A DNA stretch of 64,000 nucleotides. Origin: Schlegelella_A sp038234975 (GTDB lineage Bacteria; Pseudomonadota; Gammaproteobacteria; Burkholderiales; Burkholderiaceae_C). The translations under genes were made by a program, and so were the position numbers. Positions 29,701 through 38,452 of this stretch are shown here, piece by piece. Position 1 is the stretch's first letter, and the number at the start of each line of letters is the position of its first letter. Where the stretch lies: contig JBBSUK010000002.1 in assembly GCA_038234975.1 (NCBI GenBank), positions 8,051 through 72,050 on the forward strand, given 5' to 3'. Below the pieces are notes generated by a model, which saw only the letters and a program-made list of their open reading frames with translations, made no database searches and was not told where the DNA came from.

Positions 29701-29713
29701 TCGAGTATTTCTC

Positions 29714-30616
29714 GTGAATCTTCTCGCCGGAATCTCGCTGCGGCAGCTTCGCGCCTTCACCGCCGTCGCCGCCACCGGCAGCTTCACCGCGGCGGCGCGC
29801 ACGCTGCATCAGACCCCGTCGGCGTCGAGCCTTCTGGTGCGCGACCTCGAACGGGTTCTCGGTGTCCGTCTGTTCGACCGCACCACGCGACAGGTGGCGC
29901 TGACAACGGCGGGCTCCGAGTTCGTGCAGCAGGCACGCAAGGTTCTCGCCGACCTCGAACGTGCGGTCGTGAGCTCGAAGGAGCTCGAGCAGAAGATGCG
30001 CGGCACGGTGCGCATCGCCTGCACGCCCCTGTACGCCGCGACCCTGGTGCCGCGCCTGGTGGCGCGCTATGTCGAACGCTACCCGGCGATCCACGTCGAG
30101 ATCCTCGATTCGCTGCACCAGCAGGCGCTCGACCGCCTGGCGCGGGGCGAGGCGGATCTGTGCATCGCCCCGCAGCGGCCGACCTCGCCCGACATCGCCC
30201 AGCAGCCGCTCATCCGCGATCGCATCGCCCTGTTCTGCCTGCCGGGGCACGCACTCGCGAGGCGACCGACCGCGACGTGGAAGCAGGTGATGCGCGAACC
30301 TTTCGTCACGCTGACGCAGGACTTCACGGTTCGCCTGCAGGCCGATCTCCTGCGCCACTCCGACCGGCTCGTGCTCGAGCCGACCCACCAGGCCTCGTTC
30401 ATCACCAGCGCGCTGGGGCTGGTCCGCGCCGGCCTCGGCGTCACGGCCCAGCCGCTGCACGCCGAGCTGCTCGCGGCGCCGTTCGGCCTCGTCGTGCGCC
30501 GGCTGGCGGGGCCGGTCGTCTACCGGCAGATCTCGCTGTTCACGAGCCGCCGCGCGAGCCTTTCACCGGCGGCGGAGAGCTTTCGCGACCTCGCGACGAC
30601 GGCCATTCGCAGCTGA
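29714..30616 (+). CDS. LysR-type transcriptional regulator
   Basis: This 300-residue regulator has a winged helix-turn-helix (about 8-67; SLRQLRAFTAVAATGSFTAAA and a VRLFDRTTRQVALT wing) and a two-lobe effector domain (about 95-295). The GTG at 29714 gives the usual short N-terminus; upstream codons in the same frame lack family similarity. It is divergent from the isomerase/Rieske oxygenase/Bug operon, with 88 bases between the starts, and probably controls that operon in response to its substrate. Confidence 0.93.
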   Translation: MNLLAGISLRQLRAFTAVAATGSFTAAARTLHQTPSASSLLVRDLERVLGVRLFDRTTRQVALTTAGSEFVQQARKVLADLERAVVSSKELEQKMRGTVRIACTPLYAATLVPRLVARYVERYPAIHVEILDSLHQQALDRLARGEADLCIAPQRPTSPDIAQQPLIRDRIALFCLPGHALARRPTATWKQVMREPFVTLTQDFTVRLQADLLRHSDRLVLEPTHQASFITSALGLVRAGLGVTAQPLHAELLAAPFGLVVRRLAGPVVYRQISLFTSRRASLSPAAESFRDLATTAIRS

Positions 30617-30628
30617 TGGCGGCGCCGC

Positions 30629-31471
30629 TCAGTCCGACGTCGCCTGCCGTGTCGACGGCGCGGCGACTCCGGCGCTGACCTCGCGCGCACCGGCCGCGGC
30701 GATCGCCTCCTTGCCGCGCACCGTCACGTCGCTGATGAAGGCGAACTGGTCGCGCATGTCGAACGGATACGCCTTGACGTGATAGCGGGTGCCGTAGGGC
30801 GTCTCCTTCAGCATCACCTGCACCGGCTCGTCGTAGTCGAGGAAAGCGCTGGTGAGCGCCACGTCGCGCAGCGCCGAGCGCAGCGATGCCGCGTCGTGTC
30901 CGGGGTCGACGAAGAACGGCGTGACGCACATCAACGTCCGGGCGCCGTCGTTGGCGTTCGAGATGTTCTTGCGCCAGATCTTGTCGTGCGGGATCGTGAT
31001 GGTGTTCTGGTTCGCCGTCTGGATGCGGATCGCGCGCATGCCGACCGAACGCACCTCGCCGTAGTCGCCGTCGATCTCGACCCAGTCGCCGGGGCGATAC
31101 GGCCGCTCGAAGATCGCGACGAAGCCGGCGATGATGCTGCTCACGTAGTCCTTGAACGCGAAGCCGATCGCCACGCTCGCGGCGCCCGAGATCACCAGGA
31201 AGTTCTGGAACGTGATGTTGAAGACGATCGGCACCAGCCACAGGATGGCCACCGTGAGCACGACCAGTCGGATGACCGGAACGGCGCCGAGCAGGTAGAG
31301 CCTCGCCCGGCTCGGACCGCGCTCGGCGAGGTAGGGCAGGATCTGGCGCGCCAGGAAGATCGTGAGCCACGTGCCGAAGATGATCAGCCCGATCTTGGTC
31401 AGGCTGATGTCCTGAAGATCGTTGATGAGCTTGGCGGCTTTTTCCTTGCCCTGTTCGGCGGCGGTGGCCAT
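30629..31471 (-). CDS. MscS-family mechanosensitive ion channel
   Basis: This 280-residue protein has an N-terminal amphipathic part, three membrane helices and the MscS pore and beta domain. The SGAASVAIGFAFKDYVSSIIAGF stretch is the pore-lining helix pair and the ERPYRPGDWVEIDGDYG segment is the beta domain. A C-terminal alpha/beta domain follows. MscS channels open under membrane tension and release solutes. The ATG is 2 bases from the stop of the upstream gene of unknown function, so the two are probably co-translated. It is the last gene of the convergent pair with the LysR gene. Confidence 0.93.
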   Translation of the reverse strand: MATAAEQGKEKAAKLINDLQDISLTKIGLIIFGTWLTIFLARQILPYLAERGPSRARLYLLGAVPVIRLVVLTVAILWLVPIVFNITFQNFLVISGAASVAIGFAFKDYVSSIIAGFVAIFERPYRPGDWVEIDGDYGEVRSVGMRAIRIQTANQNTITIPHDKIWRKNISNANDGARTLMCVTPFFVDPGHDAASLRSALRDVALTSAFLDYDEPVQVMLKETPYGTRYHVKAYPFDMRDQFAFISDVTVRGKEAIAAAGAREVSAGVAAPSTRQATSD

Positions 31472-31473
31472 GG

Positions 31474-32640
31474 CTACAGGATGTCCATCGGATAGCCGGC
31501 GGCCTTCAGCTCGCGCCGCACCGTCGGGTAGGCGCGTGGCCGGACGCGGACCTTTCCGTCGCTGCGCTCGACGAATCCGGTCGCGAGCAGGGTCGGAATC
31601 AGGTCGTGTTCGCCCTCGGGCGGCATGACGTGCGAGAGCTCGCCCGGCGTGAGGGCGCCGTGGATGAGGAGCGCCTGCAGCACCAGCAGCGCCTGTTCCT
31701 CCCGGTCGTCCGGCAACGCCGGCTCGTCGAGGTCGGAGATCCACAGCGTGCGGTCGTCGCGGTCGGCGAGCCGCTTCGCCTTCTTCGACGACGGCGCGTC
31801 TCCCGTGCGCAGGCTCTGGCGCCACAGATGCCAGGCGATCCACGGGATGCCCAGGCTGCGCGCGGCGAGCTGCTCGAGGTAGCGATTCGAGCGCTTGCCG
31901 TCGTCATCTAGCGCGAACACGTCTGCGCCGCTGCCGGAGAGGCGAAAGGTCATGGCCTCGGTCTCTTCCGAACGCGCAAGTGACGAGAGCCAGCGCTGGA
32001 GCCGGTCGGCATCGAAGGGGCGCGGGGTCAGCGCCCTGGGCAGGATGATCGCGGCATCCGTGGCCTTGGCCAGGAAGGCCCAGGCCCAGCTGTTGCAGCC
32101 GATCACGCAGTGCCGGTCGATGGTCCCGATCTCGGCGAGCAGCGTCCGCACCGCCGCCAGACCCGTGCGGTGGCGCAGGAACCAGCGCTCGAGGCGCGGC
32201 ACGACGATGGGGCCGTCGCCGGCACCGGCGAGCACCGGCCGCGCCGTCGCCCGCAGCAGCGTCTCGCGGTCGGGCGGCTCGACGAGGCCGTGGTCCCGCT
32301 CGCGGGCCCAGCTCTCGACGATGTCGTTGTGGTCGCACGGCGGCAGGACGATGACCTTGACGCGGCTCGCCGGCGCGGGATCGCGCAGCCAGTCCCGCAA
32401 CGTTCGATCGAGTTCCTCGACGAGCGGCCCGCAGGCGGGCGGCGCGGCGACATCGTCGAGCACACTTGCAGTCGGCCGCTCGAGGTGATCGTCGGCGACG
32501 ACCGGATCGTCGGCTTCTCCGCCGACGGCGACCCGGGTGCGTTCGAACAGGCGCCGCAAGGCGTGCTCGGTCGGCAGCGGTGGTGCCTTGTAGTGACCGA
32601 TCGGTTCGAACGTGACCGCCGCGTCGTCTTCGTCTGTCAT
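31474..32640 (-). CDS. Unknown protein resembling an AAA/STAND-type ATPase without a P-loop, winged-helix-like C-terminus
   Basis: No family is recognised with confidence for this 388-residue protein. The order of elements looks like an AAA-type ATPase: a strand-loop-helix at 95-112 (VIVLPPCDHNDIVESWA) sits where a P-loop would be but lacks GxxxxGK[ST]; VVPRLERWFLR (147-156) resembles a Walker B helix without a DE pair. CVIGCNSWAWAFL (178-190) is like sensor 1, and SLGIPWIAWHLWRQSL (262-277) is like the sensor 2 region. Residues about 315-375 look like a winged helix. The gene ends 2 bases before the MscS gene. It could be a regulatory pseudo-ATPase for the channel; this is inference. Confidence 0.6.
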   Translation of the reverse strand: MTDEDDAAVTFEPIGHYKAPPLPTEHALRRLFERTRVAVGGEADDPVVADDHLERPTASVLDDVAAPPACGPLVEELDRTLRDWLRDPAPASRVKVIVLPPCDHNDIVESWARERDHGLVEPPDRETLLRATARPVLAGAGDGPIVVPRLERWFLRHRTGLAAVRTLLAEIGTIDRHCVIGCNSWAWAFLAKATDAAIILPRALTPRPFDADRLQRWLSSLARSEETEAMTFRLSGSGADVFALDDDGKRSNRYLEQLAARSLGIPWIAWHLWRQSLRTGDAPSSKKAKRLADRDDRTLWISDLDEPALPDDREEQALLVLQALLIHGALTPGELSHVMPPEGEHDLIPTLLATGFVERSDGKVRVRPRAYPTVRRELKAAGYPMDIL

Positions 32641-32740
32641 GCCTGGGCGCCGCCACTGCCGTGCTGGATTCGCGCCGGGCGGATCCCGATCGTCGACGAC
32701 GGATGCTAGCAACGACCCGCCGCCCGGGCGGCGGGCGGGC

Positions 32741-35700
32741 TCAGGCCGCTCGCGCCATCGCCGCCAGCGCCTCGAGCATCGCGCTGGCCGCCTTGCGCTC
32801 GGCCGGCGTCGCGATCGCCGCATACGGTTCGAGCGTGAATCGCGCCTCGGCGTGGACCGAGCCCCACATGTCGAGCGCCGGCACGCGCGACTTGAGGGCG
32901 CGGAACTCGGCGACGAGGTCGTCGGCCGCGCCGGCGAGCTGCTCGGCCGCGACGGCGCCGAGCACGGCGAGCTCGATCGTGCCGACGACCGACCAGAAGT
33001 CCGGCCGGTCGCGCGCCGCGCGCTCGACCTGCTCGCGCACCGCCTGCAGCCGGTCGGCGGCGAGCTCGGCCGGGCGGCGCTCGAGGAAGGCGAGGCGCAG
33101 CTCGGCGCTGATGCCGTTCTTCGCGGAGTAGAACGCGTTGTCGGCGTCGGCTCGCGCCGCGAGCTGCTCGGCGCGCCCATAGTGCAGCGCCATCTTGCGC
33201 AGCGCCGACAGGCGAGCCGGATCGGCGAGGTCGCGGGCGCGGCCGGGCTTCCTGCCGCGCGCCAGGGGCCGGTCGTCGCGGCCTTCGACCATCACCAAGC
33301 GCTTCCACGCCGAGCCGAGCAGTGACTCGCGCTCCGCCGTCGGGTGCAGGCCGAGCAGGCGTTCGAGGATCGCCACGGCCTCGCCAATCGTGCGGCGCGC
33401 CTGCTCGGTGTCGGGGTCGTCCTCGGCGCGCCGCGCCAGCTGGTTGGCGAGCTGCTCGGCCGACTGGTACGACGCGCTGCCGTCCTCGGCGTCAACCGCC
33501 TTGCGATACCAGGCGATCGACGCGTCGAGCAGGCGCGCGCCGGCGCACGCCAGGCCGAACGCCTCGGCCACCGCGCCCATGGTTCCCCACAGCGGCGCGA
33601 AGCGCGCCTCGAGCCAGCGGATGCGGTCGCGCTGGCGCTCCAGCGAGGCCATGTCGCGGCTCACGTCGCCGCCGAAGCGCAGGCCCGTGGCAATTGTCTC
33701 GAGGGCGAGCACGAGCGCTGGCGCCGACGAGACGCCGGCGTACTCCTCGGCGAGCGCGATCGCGCCACGCGGCGCGCCGGCGAGGCCGCGCCGCCACGTC
33801 CAGCCCGGATCGCCGTAGCACTGGTACGCGGCCCAGGTGTTGCCGGCCGGGTTGGCGCGCCAGGCCGCCTCGCGCGCCGCGGCGACGGCGTCGATGAATC
33901 GCCCGCCCGAGAGCAGCACGTCGTAGAACGAGGTCGCGAAGATCTCGGCCGGGCCGTCCTCGACCGCCCAGCCGGCGGCGACGACGCAGCGCACGCCGAT
34001 GGCGATCAGCGCATCGGCGAGGTTGGCGGCGAAGTGGGCGCGGTCGTAGCTGACCGCCGACGACTGCGCAGAGCGCATGTCGTAGGCCGCGAGGTGGCAG
34101 CAGTTGAGGAACACGAGCTCGGGAACGACGCGCATCGCCGCGATCTCGGCCGGCCCGAGAAAGTTGCCACCCGACAGGACGACGCCACCGACCGCGCCCG
34201 GCGCACCGTGCCCGGCGACGTGGATGACGCGGTACGGACGCTCGAACAGCGCGTTGACGACGTCGCGTGCATCGGCGGTGCCGCTGGTGAGCGCGCGCAC
34301 CTGCCCGGCGTCGAGCCCGGCCGCGCCCTCGACGAGCCGCTCGGCGACGGCCATGCCTTCGGCGCGCGCTCCCGGCAGCGGTGGGTAGTTCTGATCGTCG
34401 ACGAGCGGCTCGCCGATCACCAGCGCGCCGCCGTCGATGCCGGCGTCGACCGGCTGCGGCCGGAAGTCGGCGGTGCGGAGCTTGCGCAGCAGCTTGCTGC
34501 GGATCGACCAGGGCCGCGGGTCGCCGCCGGTGAGCTGGGCATCGCGCGGGTCGAGCAGCTCCCACGGCAGCGCGGCCGTGGTCAGGTCGAGCTCGATCAC
34601 CATCTCGGTGGTGCCGCCGAGGAAAGGCTCCATCTCGACCGGCACCAGCAGGTCGAACAGCGTGCGGCCGATCTGCGGGTCGCGGTTGGCGTCGTTCGAC
34701 GCCTTGGCGACCAGGTCGTCGACGAGCGTGCCCTGGGTGCGCTGCGCCCGCACCTCGGTGCGCGCCCGCTTCGTGTCGAGGTTGTAGACGATGCTGCGCG
34801 TGCCGTCGCTCGCGGTCGTCGACTCGGCGCTGATGAAGTCGTAGGCGGCGCCGCGGTAGCTCGAGTCGAGCGAGCGGCGCAGCGCCCCGGCGCCGGCGAG
34901 GACCGGGCCGTCGACCTGGAACTGGTGCGGGGATGCCGTCGACTGCACCTGCAGCGAATGCCAGGCATCGCTGGCGCGGTCGAGGTAGAGCTCGATCAGG
35001 ACCAGCCGCCCGACCTGCGGCCATCCACCGGCGGCGAGCCGCTCGTTGGCCTCCTGCACGCCGGCGGCGATCGCCTGCGCCGCGGTGCCGGTGCTGATGC
35101 CGGCGCCGCCGCTGCCGACCAGCGTGGAGGCGAGCTCGAACTCGGCCGGCGCGAGGTCGGGCGTCTCGGCCAGCCGCTGCGCGTAGGCGATCGCGGCCTG
35201 GCGCACGGTCTGCGTCAGGCCGGCCGCGCGCAGCTTGCCTTCCTCGCCGAGACCGGCGACGACGACGGCGCACGGCCGCGCCATTGCCAGCACGTTGTTC
35301 GGGTCGCGTCGGATGTTGCCGAAGATCTGCTGCGTGCCGACGGCGTTCGGATAGAGCCCGGCGGCGAGCGAGCGGCTCATCGCACCGGCGACCAGGCGGT
35401 CGACGACGGCCTCGCTGCCGGTCAGTGCCAGCGCGACGTAGTGGCCGACGAGGAGTGGCTGGTGGACGAAGCGCAGGTCGACGTTGAGCACCGACACGTG
35501 CAGCGCGGTCTGCCGCGGCCGCCCCGTGACGATGCCCGCCGGTGCGCCGCGCAGCGTGTCGGCCGGGCTCGACGGCGGCGCCGACGGCAGCAGCCCGCGC
35601 GAGGGCCGGCTGCGGGCGACGCGGTCCGACGGCGCGGCCCCCGGAGTCGGCGACGCGGACGATCCGCCAGGCGCGGCTCGAGCCCCGCGCGTGTCGCGCG

Positions 35701-38452
35701 TCGGCGGCGGCTCGAACACCTCGAGCAGCGACGTCTCGCCGTTCTCGAGCAGCTCGGCGTAGGCCGGGAACGCCGCCGCCACGCTCGGCAGGTCGCCGTG
35801 CGATGCGGCGAGCGTCCACGTGCGCACGCCGGGCAGCCATGCGCTCGCGTGCGCGACGCGGCCGTCGCCGCCGCCGGGCGCGGCGACGTACTCGACGCCG
35901 GCCTCGGTCATCACGTAGCCACCAGGGGTGAAAGGCGCAGCGCCGACGACCAGCCGCATCACGCCGGCGGCGTCGCCGAGCGCGGCGGCCTGCGCGTCGA
36001 GCGCGCGGCGCAGCGCCACCGCGCGGTCGAGCACGGCCTGCGGCGGCGCGCCCCAGCGGTAGACCGTCCGCTGCACGCCCTCGAGGTGCCAGGCGTTGTG
36101 CTCGACGACGCGGGCCACGTCCTCGTCGGCGATCTGCTGCCAGCGATCGGCGCGGGCGAGGCCGCTCGCATCGTCGAGCAGGCCGGCCTGCATCTGCAGG
36201 AAGCCGGGCATGCCGGCCATCGTGTCGCGAGCGCCGCGGTTGTCGAAGAGCGACCCGAAGGCGGCGAGCGCGTTGCCGAAGGTGTCGTCGCCCGAGAGCG
36301 TCTGCATCGGCGCCCATGAGCCGCCGTTGGGCGTGCCGAGCATGAGGAACCGTGCGCCGTCTCGTGTAAGGAAGCGCTTCCACACCGCAGGAGCCTGCAG
36401 CGCCATCGTCCGCGCCACCAGGCCGCCCATCGAGTGGGCGACGATGCGCACCGCCGCCGTCGTGCCGGTGCGTGCGGTCAGCGCGGCGTCGACCTCGGCC
36501 GCCAGCCGCGTCGCCTCGTCCTCGATCGGCCGTCGCCAGTCGAAGGCGAAGGGGATCACCTCGTGGTTCTTCGCCAGGTGTTCGACCAGGGCGCCGTAGA
36601 CGCTCGCGATCGGCCCGTCGGGCGTGACGCGGGTGGCGGTCCTCGGGTTCCACGCCAGCCGCTCGAGGGCGTTGACGAAGCGAAAGCCGAGCCAGACGCG
36701 CTCGCCGTCGAGCGCGAGGTTGGAGCCGAGGATGCCGGGGATGACGATCACCGCAGGCCGCTTGCCGAGCGTTGCCGCGTCTCCCGCGACCGGCCCGCGG
36801 GAGCGGGCGACGGCCGCGGCCGCGCGCGTCCCGCTCGCGTCCTCGCCGGCCCACGACAGCGGGCCGATCGCCGCGTAGTCCTCGGGCTCGTCGTCGAGCA
36901 GCGCGCGCGAGATCGCCTGCACGGTGCGCTCATTGGCGAAGTAGGCGAAGTGCGAGACGCCGGCGCCGCGGTCGAGCAGGAAGCGCGCCGCCCCGGAACC
37001 GGCAGCGGCCCTGGCGCGCGCCGCGCCGCCGTACATCGAGCGGGTCTGCACCACCAGGTCGTTGTCGGTCCAGTAGAAGGCGTCGGCGAGCAGCGTTTTC
37101 GCCCACGAGACGACGCCGTCGCCCTGCAGGTCGCCGGCGACGACGCGCAGGTCGCCTGCGATCGGCTCACGCGGCCGGGCGTCGCGGCCTTCGGCGATGT
37201 CGTTGACGAGGCCGATCACCGGGCTCGTCGGCATCATCGCCTCGAGCCCCGGCAGCTCGTCGGGCTCGGCGCGGCGCAGCGCCACCTCGTGCAGCAGGTC
37301 GACGAGCTCGGCGGCCACTGGCAGCGTCGCGAGCTCGAGGCACCACGACAGCACCGAGAGGTAGGCGTCGAGTCGCTTCGACGCGAGCAGCGTGCCGCGC
37401 GACGGACAGGCGACGCGGACGATCCGCTCGACGCGGATCGCCTTGCGCCCGGCCTCGGCGGCGAGCGCGCGCAGGTCGTCGCGGTGCGCGGCGTAGCCGG
37501 CGCCGGCGAACCGCCGCAGCGCCTCCGCCGAGTCGATCGCGCCGGGCTGGCAGGCGAGCGCGAGCAGCTCGCCGACGAGACCGCCGCGCGAGTGCGTCAG
37601 CAGGTGCACGCGGGCGCCCGCGGGCAGCGCCCGGGCGAGCTGCAGGGCGTTGGCGATCGGGCTCACGCCGAGCGTCGGATGGTCGAGCGCGTAGACGCGG
37701 CCTGCGTAGCGGGCGAACAGCGCGCGAACGACGGTCGCGTGCAGCGACCACAGCTTGCCGAACGTGCCCGCGGTGTTGGAGAACGTGCCGTGCACGAGCA
37801 CCAGCATCGGTCCGCCGTCGGCGGCAGGCGGGACCGCGGGGAGCGGCCGGGCGCCGCTCGCCTTCAGCGGCTCGAGCGCGTCGACCGACAGCGCGTAGAC
37901 GCCGGGATTCACCTGGGCGTCGACCTTCTTCGTCGCCGCCGCGGCGAGCAGCCGGCCTGCCCGCTGGCCGCCGAAGCCGGTCAGCACCTTCAGCCCGCCG
38001 AGCACGGCGCGACCGAGCAGGCCGCGCGTCGCGGCGCGCTCGATGCCGGGCCAGCCGAGCTCGACCGGAACGACGACCTCGCCGTCGGCCCGCGTGGCCG
38101 GCGCGGCGCCGCGCACGAGCGGCGCCTGCGCCCGCAGCAGGTCGCTCGCGGCCTGCGGGTGCAGCACGAGCGTCGGCCCGTTGACGACCGACAGCACGAC
38201 GACGTCGCGACCCGGCTCGGCGCTGACGCGGACGACGCCGTCGCGGTCGGGCTCGAGCCCGCCGCGGAGGCCGGCGCGGCCGTCGACGCCGCCCCGCGCG
38301 GCCGCGGCTGCTTCGTCGCGCCCCGCGCCGATCCGCACCGACGCCTTCAGCCGGCCGACGCGCGGCGGCGGCCCACCCGTCTCGGCGACGCCGCTGACGA
38401 CGAAGGTGATCGCGGCCGACGCCGCGCGACGTCTTGCGGCCGGCTTCGTCAC
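32741..38452 (-). CDS. Giant multidomain protein: two alpha/beta-hydrolase (lipase-like) domains, CHAT protease domain, helical/TPR-like C-terminus
   Basis: This is a 1,903-residue protein. Residues 1-200 are beta-rich and unassigned. A first hydrolase domain has HGTF near 221 and nucleophile S288 (THSRGG). A second, LCAT-like, has PGILGS near 570 and S674 (AHSMGG), with a possible catalytic His in ASHGD near 900. A Pro/Ser linker (about 910-980) precedes an unassigned domain. A CHAT caspase-like domain (about 1290-1550) carries the dyad H1415 (HVAGHG) and C1452 (LNCCH). The rest is helical and TPR-like. No signal peptide or membrane helix is evident. The GTG start overlaps the metacaspase stop (GTGA), so the two proteases are coupled. 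It is probably a toxic or processing effector in a conflict-type system. Confidence 0.82.
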   Translation of the reverse strand: MTKPAARRRAASAAITFVVSGVAETGGPPPRVGRLKASVRIGAGRDEAAAAARGGVDGRAGLRGGLEPDRDGVVRVSAEPGRDVVVLSVVNGPTLVLHPQAASDLLRAQAPLVRGAAPATRADGEVVVPVELGWPGIERAATRGLLGRAVLGGLKVLTGFGGQRAGRLLAAAATKKVDAQVNPGVYALSVDALEPLKASGARPLPAVPPAADGGPMLVLVHGTFSNTAGTFGKLWSLHATVVRALFARYAGRVYALDHPTLGVSPIANALQLARALPAGARVHLLTHSRGGLVGELLALACQPGAIDSAEALRRFAGAGYAAHRDDLRALAAEAGRKAIRVERIVRVACPSRGTLLASKRLDAYLSVLSWCLELATLPVAAELVDLLHEVALRRAEPDELPGLEAMMPTSPVIGLVNDIAEGRDARPREPIAGDLRVVAGDLQGDGVVSWAKTLLADAFYWTDNDLVVQTRSMYGGAARARAAAGSGAARFLLDRGAGVSHFAYFANERTVQAISRALLDDEPEDYAAIGPLSWAGEDASGTRAAAAVARSRGPVAGDAATLGKRPAVIVIPGILGSNLALDGERVWLGFRFVNALERLAWNPRTATRVTPDGPIASVYGALVEHLAKNHEVIPFAFDWRRPIEDEATRLAAEVDAALTARTGTTAAVRIVAHSMGGLVARTMALQAPAVWKRFLTRDGARFLMLGTPNGGSWAPMQTLSGDDTFGNALAAFGSLFDNRGARDTMAGMPGFLQMQAGLLDDASGLARADRWQQIADEDVARVVEHNAWHLEGVQRTVYRWGAPPQAVLDRAVALRRALDAQAAALGDAAGVMRLVVGAAPFTPGGYVMTEAGVEYVAAPGGGDGRVAHASAWLPGVRTWTLAASHGDLPSVAAAFPAYAELLENGETSLLEVFEPPPTRDTRGARAAPGGSSASPTPGAAPSDRVARSRPSRGLLPSAPPSSPADTLRGAPAGIVTGRPRQTALHVSVLNVDLRFVHQPLLVGHYVALALTGSEAVVDRLVAGAMSRSLAAGLYPNAVGTQQIFGNIRRDPNNVLAMARPCAVVVAGLGEEGKLRAAGLTQTVRQAAIAYAQRLAETPDLAPAEFELASTLVGSGGAGISTGTAAQAIAAGVQEANERLAAGGWPQVGRLVLIELYLDRASDAWHSLQVQSTASPHQFQVDGPVLAGAGALRRSLDSSYRGAAYDFISAESTTASDGTRSIVYNLDTKRARTEVRAQRTQGTLVDDLVAKASNDANRDPQIGRTLFDLLVPVEMEPFLGGTTEMVIELDLTTAALPWELLDPRDAQLTGGDPRPWSIRSKLLRKLRTADFRPQPVDAGIDGGALVIGEPLVDDQNYPPLPGARAEGMAVAERLVEGAAGLDAGQVRALTSGTADARDVVNALFERPYRVIHVAGHGAPGAVGGVVLSGGNFLGPAEIAAMRVVPELVFLNCCHLAAYDMRSAQSSAVSYDRAHFAANLADALIAIGVRCVVAAGWAVEDGPAEIFATSFYDVLLSGGRFIDAVAAAREAAWRANPAGNTWAAYQCYGDPGWTWRRGLAGAPRGAIALAEEYAGVSSAPALVLALETIATGLRFGGDVSRDMASLERQRDRIRWLEARFAPLWGTMGAVAEAFGLACAGARLLDASIAWYRKAVDAEDGSASYQSAEQLANQLARRAEDDPDTEQARRTIGEAVAILERLLGLHPTAERESLLGSAWKRLVMVEGRDDRPLARGRKPGRARDLADPARLSALRKMALHYGRAEQLAARADADNAFYSAKNGISAELRLAFLERRPAELAADRLQAVREQVERAARDRPDFWSVVGTIELAVLGAVAAEQLAGAADDLVAEFRALKSRVPALDMWGSVHAEARFTLEPYAAIATPAERKAASAMLEALAAMARAA

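Noticed and set aside
33344..36319. 991-codon + strand frame opposite the CHAT protein
   Set aside because: Antisense open frame caused by codon bias; composition is unlike a folded protein and the opposite strand has the catalytic motifs.
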